Assembly: GCF_900105945.1 (NCBI RefSeq)
Contig: NZ_FNSO01000003.1
Location: forward strand, 496,001-560,000
Source of the DNA: Amycolatopsis tolypomycina
Lineage (GTDB): Bacteria; Actinomycetota; Actinomycetes; Mycobacteriales; Pseudonocardiaceae
Direction: 5' to 3'
DNA length: 64,000 nt
A program made the position numbers and the translations under genes. Numbering within the stretch: position 1 is the stretch's first letter; each line of letters starts with the position of its first letter. Below, piece by piece: positions 60,938-64,000 of this stretch. Under the pieces are notes generated by a model. That model saw only the letters and a list, made by a program, of their open reading frames with translations. It did not search any database and was not told the DNA's origin.

Positions 60938-63900
60938 GGTGCTCCAGTGCCTTCTGGGCCGTCATCCCCAGCCCGGCCCGGTAGGCCCGCTCGAACCCGG
61001 CCACGCCCAGCGACTCCACGAGCCGCCTCCGGACGGCGGACACGTCCGGGTCGCCGCTGATCGCCGTTCCCCGCACGGCGGCCGCGGCACCCAGCAGGAC
61101 CGCCGCCTGCGGGGGCTGGGCCGCTTCCGCCAAGCCCTCCAGTGCGAACGCGACCACGTCGCTCGCGTTCCACTGCTTCCCGATCAGCAACGCCGAGCGG
61201 TGCAACGAGACGGCCGAGGACCGGTCGCCCTCCGCCAACGCCAGCCGGCCCAGCGAAATCGACGCCGTCGCGCGGACCGACTCCGCCGCGAACGAGCCGC
61301 CCGCGCACTCCGTCAGCGCCCGCTCGCCCAGTTCCCGGGCCGCCACCAGATCTCCCGACAGCCGGGCCAGGTTGGCCAATCCGACGTACGCCGCCGCGCG
61401 GGATTCCGGCATGCCCGAGCGGCTCGCCGTGGCCGCCGCCAGCTCGTAGTCCGCGTGGGCCCGGGCGTGGTCGCCCGCCAGCAGGTGCGTCCACGCGCGG
61501 CGGCAGATCAGGTCCGCGACGTCGTCCGTCGCGCCGATCTCGTGCATCAGCCCCAGCGCTTCGTCCATCAGCGGCACCGCGGCCGCGTACTCGCCGCGCC
61601 AGGTCAGCAGCTGGGACAGGTGGTCCAGGGCCATCGACAGGCCCCACCGCTCGCCCAGCGCGCGGAACTGCGCCGCACCCTCGCGCAGCCCGTCCTCGGC
61701 ACCCGCCAGGTCGCCCGACATCATCGACCGCAGGCCCAGCCCCATCGGCAGCAGCGCCCAGCCCCACGCGTCGCCGGCCGCCAGCAGGCTCTTGCCGCGG
61801 CCGAGCAGCTCGGCGTCGTCGCCCGGCGGGCCGGCCACCACCCCCAGCAGCATCACCAGCATCGGGTTGCGGGGCGTCCAGTCCTCGTCCGTCGCGTACC
61901 GGCGGACCAGCGGCAGGTACTGCTCCAGCGACTCGTGCGGCTGCCCGGCCAGCGCGCCGAGCACGCACACCAGGAACTCCTCGACGTACTCCTCGCGCAG
62001 CTCGGGCGGGCACCGCGCCACCACCGCCAGCGACAGCCCGGCGCCCTCGAACCGCCGTCCGCGCATCCACCAGTACATCGCCAGCAGCGGCACCAGCCGC
62101 AGCGCCAGCGTGACGTCGTGCTCGGTCGACCAGCGCAGTGCCGCCAGGAGGTTGTCGTAGTCGGCGTCGATCCGCGCCAGCCACTCCAGCTGCTCCGCCG
62201 TCCGCAGTTTCGGGTCTGCTTCTTCCGCGAACCGCAGGAAGTACTCGGCGTGGGCGCGGTGGAACTTCTCCGCCTCGCCCGCTTCGGCCAGCTTCTCGCC
62301 GCCGAACGCGCGGATCGTCTCCAGCATCCGGAACCGCCCGCCGACGGCCTCGACCAGGGACTTGTCGGCCAGGTCCGGCAGCAGGTCGGCGTCCGCGCCA
62401 CACACCTCGGCGGCGGCCGCGGCCGTGGCGCCGCCGGAGAACACGGTCAGGCGGCGCGCCAGCGCACGTTCCTCGTCGGTCAGCAGGGCCCAGCTCCACT
62501 CGACGACCCCGCGCAGCGAGCGGTGCCGGGCCTCGGCCGTCCGGCTGCCGCGGGCCAGCAGCCGGAACCGGTCGTCGAGCCGGGCCGCGATCCCACCGAG
62601 CCGCAGGGTCCGGACGCGGGCCGCCGCCAGCTCGAGGGCCAGCGGGAGGCCGTCGAGGGCCGCGCAGACGTGCTGGACGTCGCCGATCGTCGACTCGTCG
62701 AGCGCGAACGCGGGATCGCTCGCGGCCGCGCGCTCGGCGAACAACCGGACGGCCGCGAACTCCCGGGCCCGGATCACCGGCGTCCCGGGCGGCGGGACGG
62801 CCAGCCGCGGCACCGGCGCGAGCTGCTCGCCGGTGATGCCGAGCGGCTCCCGGCTGGTGGCCAGCACCCGCAGTCCCGGGCACGCGGCGAGCAGGCGCGC
62901 GGCCAGCCGGGCCGTCACGTCGACGACGTGCTCGCAGTTGTCGAGCACCAGCAGCACCGGGCGCTCGCGCAAGGCCGAGACCAGCCGCTCGACCGGGTCC
63001 TGCGGGCCGCCGCGCGAACTCTCGCGCAGGCCGAGCGCGGCCAGCACCGCGCCCGCGACGTCGGCGCTGCCGTGCGGGGCGAGCTCGACGAACGCGACCG
63101 GACCGGCCTGGGCCGCCGCGGCCGCGGCAGCTTCGATGGCCAGCCGGGTCTTGCCGGTGCCGCCCGGGCCGGTCAGCGTCACGAGCCGGGCACGCGCCAG
63201 CAGCTCCGCGACCTGCCGCAGCTCGCCGTCCCGGCCGACGAAGCTGGTCAGCTGCGCGGGCAACGCCGGGAGAACCGGCTTCTCGGTTTCACCGCGAAGC
63301 ACCGCGAGGTGCGCCTCGGCGAGTTCGGGGCCGGGGTCGGCACCCAGCTCCTCGGCCAGCGTGCGGCGGGCGTCCTCGAACGCGGCCAGCGCGTCGGCCG
63401 GCCGTCCGGCCGCGGCCAGCGCCCGGACCAGCTGCGCGCGCGGCCGTTCCCGCAGCGGCTGCGCGGCGACGGTGCCGCGCAGGCCGGCGAGGACGTCCTC
63501 GGCCTGCCCGAGCGCCAGCCGGGCCTCGACGTGCTCGGCCACGGCGTCCGCGCGCAGCTCGGCGAGCCGCGTCGCCTGCGCGGCGGCGAACGGCGCGTCC
63601 GCCAGGTCGGTGAACGCGGGTCCGCGCCACAACGCCAGCGCCTCGCCCAGCGTCTCCGCGGCTCGCGCGTGTTCACCGTTCTTCAGCAGCGTGCGGCCTT
63701 CCCGGGTGAGCCGTTCGAAGGCGTGGACGTCCACTTCGTCCGGGGCGACGGCCAGCCGGTACCCGGCCGCGGTGAACTCGACCGGGGCGAGGTCACGCAG
63801 CGCCGTCCGCAGCCGCGACACCTGCGACTGGAGGGCGTTCGCGGCGCCGTCCGGCGGGTGCTCGCCGTACATGCCGTCGATCAGCCGCTCCGCGGGCACG

Positions 63901-64000
63901 AACCGCCCGGCCTCGAGCGCGAGCAGGGCCAGCAGCGTCCGCGACCGCGGGCCGCCCACCGCCACCTGCGTGCCGTCGGGGTGCCACGCGGCGACGGCCC
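60927..64000 (-). CDS. AfsR/SARP-type regulator with NB-ARC and TPR domains (5' end outside window)
   Basis: The visible part is at least 1024 codons, and the frame is open at the window edge. It starts inside a winged helix domain (RTLLALLALEAGRFVPAERLIDGMYG) and a bacterial transcriptional activator (BTAD) domain (about 75-230 of visible part), then an NB-ARC ATPase with Walker A GPGGTGKT and LLVLDNCEHV, an LVTSREPLGI-type sensor, and a TPR-rich C-terminus. SARP/AfsR-like proteins activate secondary metabolism. No biosynthetic cluster is in the window on this side. Confidence 0.9.
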   Translation of the reverse strand, partial: AVAAWHPDGTQVAVGGPRSRTLLALLALEAGRFVPAERLIDGMYGEHPPDGAANALQSQVSRLRTALRDLAPVEFTAAGYRLAVAPDEVDVHAFERLTREGRTLLKNGEHARAAETLGEALALWRGPAFTDLADAPFAAAQATRLAELRADAVAEHVEARLALGQAEDVLAGLRGTVAAQPLRERPRAQLVRALAAAGRPADALAAFEDARRTLAEELGADPGPELAEAHLAVLRGETEKPVLPALPAQLTSFVGRDGELRQVAELLARARLVTLTGPGGTGKTRLAIEAAAAAAAQAGPVAFVELAPHGSADVAGAVLAALGLRESSRGGPQDPVERLVSALRERPVLLVLDNCEHVVDVTARLAARLLAACPGLRVLATSREPLGITGEQLAPVPRLAVPPPGTPVIRAREFAAVRLFAERAAASDPAFALDESTIGDVQHVCAALDGLPLALELAAARVRTLRLGGIAARLDDRFRLLARGSRTAEARHRSLRGVVEWSWALLTDEERALARRLTVFSGGATAAAAAEVCGADADLLPDLADKSLVEAVGGRFRMLETIRAFGGEKLAEAGEAEKFHRAHAEYFLRFAEEADPKLRTAEQLEWLARIDADYDNLLAALRWSTEHDVTLALRLVPLLAMYWWMRGRRFEGAGLSLAVVARCPPELREEYVEEFLVCVLGALAGQPHESLEQYLPLVRRYATDEDWTPRNPMLVMLLGVVAGPPGDDAELLGRGKSLLAAGDAWGWALLPMGLGLRSMMSGDLAGAEDGLREGAAQFRALGERWGLSMALDHLSQLLTWRGEYAAAVPLMDEALGLMHEIGATDDVADLICRRAWTHLLAGDHARAHADYELAAATASRSGMPESRAAAYVGLANLARLSGDLVAARELGERALTECAGGSFAAESVRATASISLGRLALAEGDRSSAVSLHRSALLIGKQWNASDVVAFALEGLAEAAQPPQAAVLLGAAAAVRGTAISGDPDVSAVRRRLVESLGVAGFERAYRAGLGMTAQKALEHLTG

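Noticed and set aside
1..64000. tRNA, rRNA or tmRNA genes
   Set aside because: I looked for T-loop sequences such as GGTTCGAATCC with matching acceptor stems and found none in a convincing structural setting; reading by eye could miss one.

Overview
The window is high-GC actinobacterial chromosome, most likely from Amycolatopsis or a close relative in the Pseudonocardiales. The evidence is the mycothiol enzyme Mca, an AfsR/SARP-type regulator, DtxR/IdeR-type iron boxes, a DUF222/HNH gene, many GTG/TTG starts, four-base overlaps between stop and start codons, and many genes whose -10-like hexamer lies 6-8 nt before the start codon (leaderless style). Species assignment is inference. Most of the window is ordinary chromosomal backbone. 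The accessory part is 51-54.8 kb, where a complete group II intron sits in a broken HNH gene.

Layout. 0-5.6 kb: end of an MFS exporter overlapping mca, a 21-bp tandem repeat, a P450, DUF5926 and DUF952 proteins, and a SigE-family sigma factor with a membrane partner. 5.6-9.7 kb: ferritin behind iron-box-like palindromes, arginine deiminase, a CPBP protease homologue, a PPOX-fold oxidoreductase, and a DUF2470 protein behind a near-perfect iron box. 9.8-15.6 kb: a membrane protein, MFS/LysR pair, and a two-gene operon of a coiled-coil membrane protein and a solute-binding/VWA fusion. 15.7-20.8 kb: hmgA facing an unknown-gene/IclR operon, DUF998, GDT1 and S41 peptidase genes. 20.9-29.1 kb: respiratory and redox block cydA, cydB, fused cydDC, a GAF histidine kinase and a DevR-like regulator, with a palindrome-rich element splitting cydA from cydB. 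29.4-33.5 kb: excalibur protein with class F sortase, helicase-associated protein, and a second excalibur protein fused to a degenerate nuclease fold. 33.7-40.1 kb: an inactive-looking exonuclease/BRCT membrane protein, DUF3024, a MazG-like enzyme, a kinase-less NIT sensor, conserved hypotheticals and a 51-aa membrane protein.

40.3-50.1 kb: coaA, macrodomain, pheA, phosphatase, DUF4232 lipoprotein, MFS, zincin and septum-formation genes, then a YgiB/YgiC/DUF350-like operon. 50.1-56.1 kb: haloalkane dehalogenase, the intron-split HNH gene, a 140-bp nested inverted repeat and a class III aminotransferase. 56.2-64 kb: serS, DUF3558 lipoprotein, L-2-hydroxyglutarate oxidase, a TetR/NTF2-like operon with two operators over the start codon, and an AfsR-like regulator running off the end.

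How the parts connect. Iron handling (ferritin, DUF2470) appears to be under DtxR-family control. Low-oxygen respiration (cyd genes) is followed by a redox-type kinase and regulator. Several genes downstream of a same-strand neighbour (starts at 9667, 15586, 19036, 44878 and 56146 on the minus strand) have a Shine-Dalgarno in the 3' arm of a hairpin, which suggests a shared translational control style. The most unusual items are the intron in the HNH active-site codons, the SD-burying hairpins, the cydA/cydB element, and the STVD-coding palindrome GTCCACWGTGGAC, found four times.
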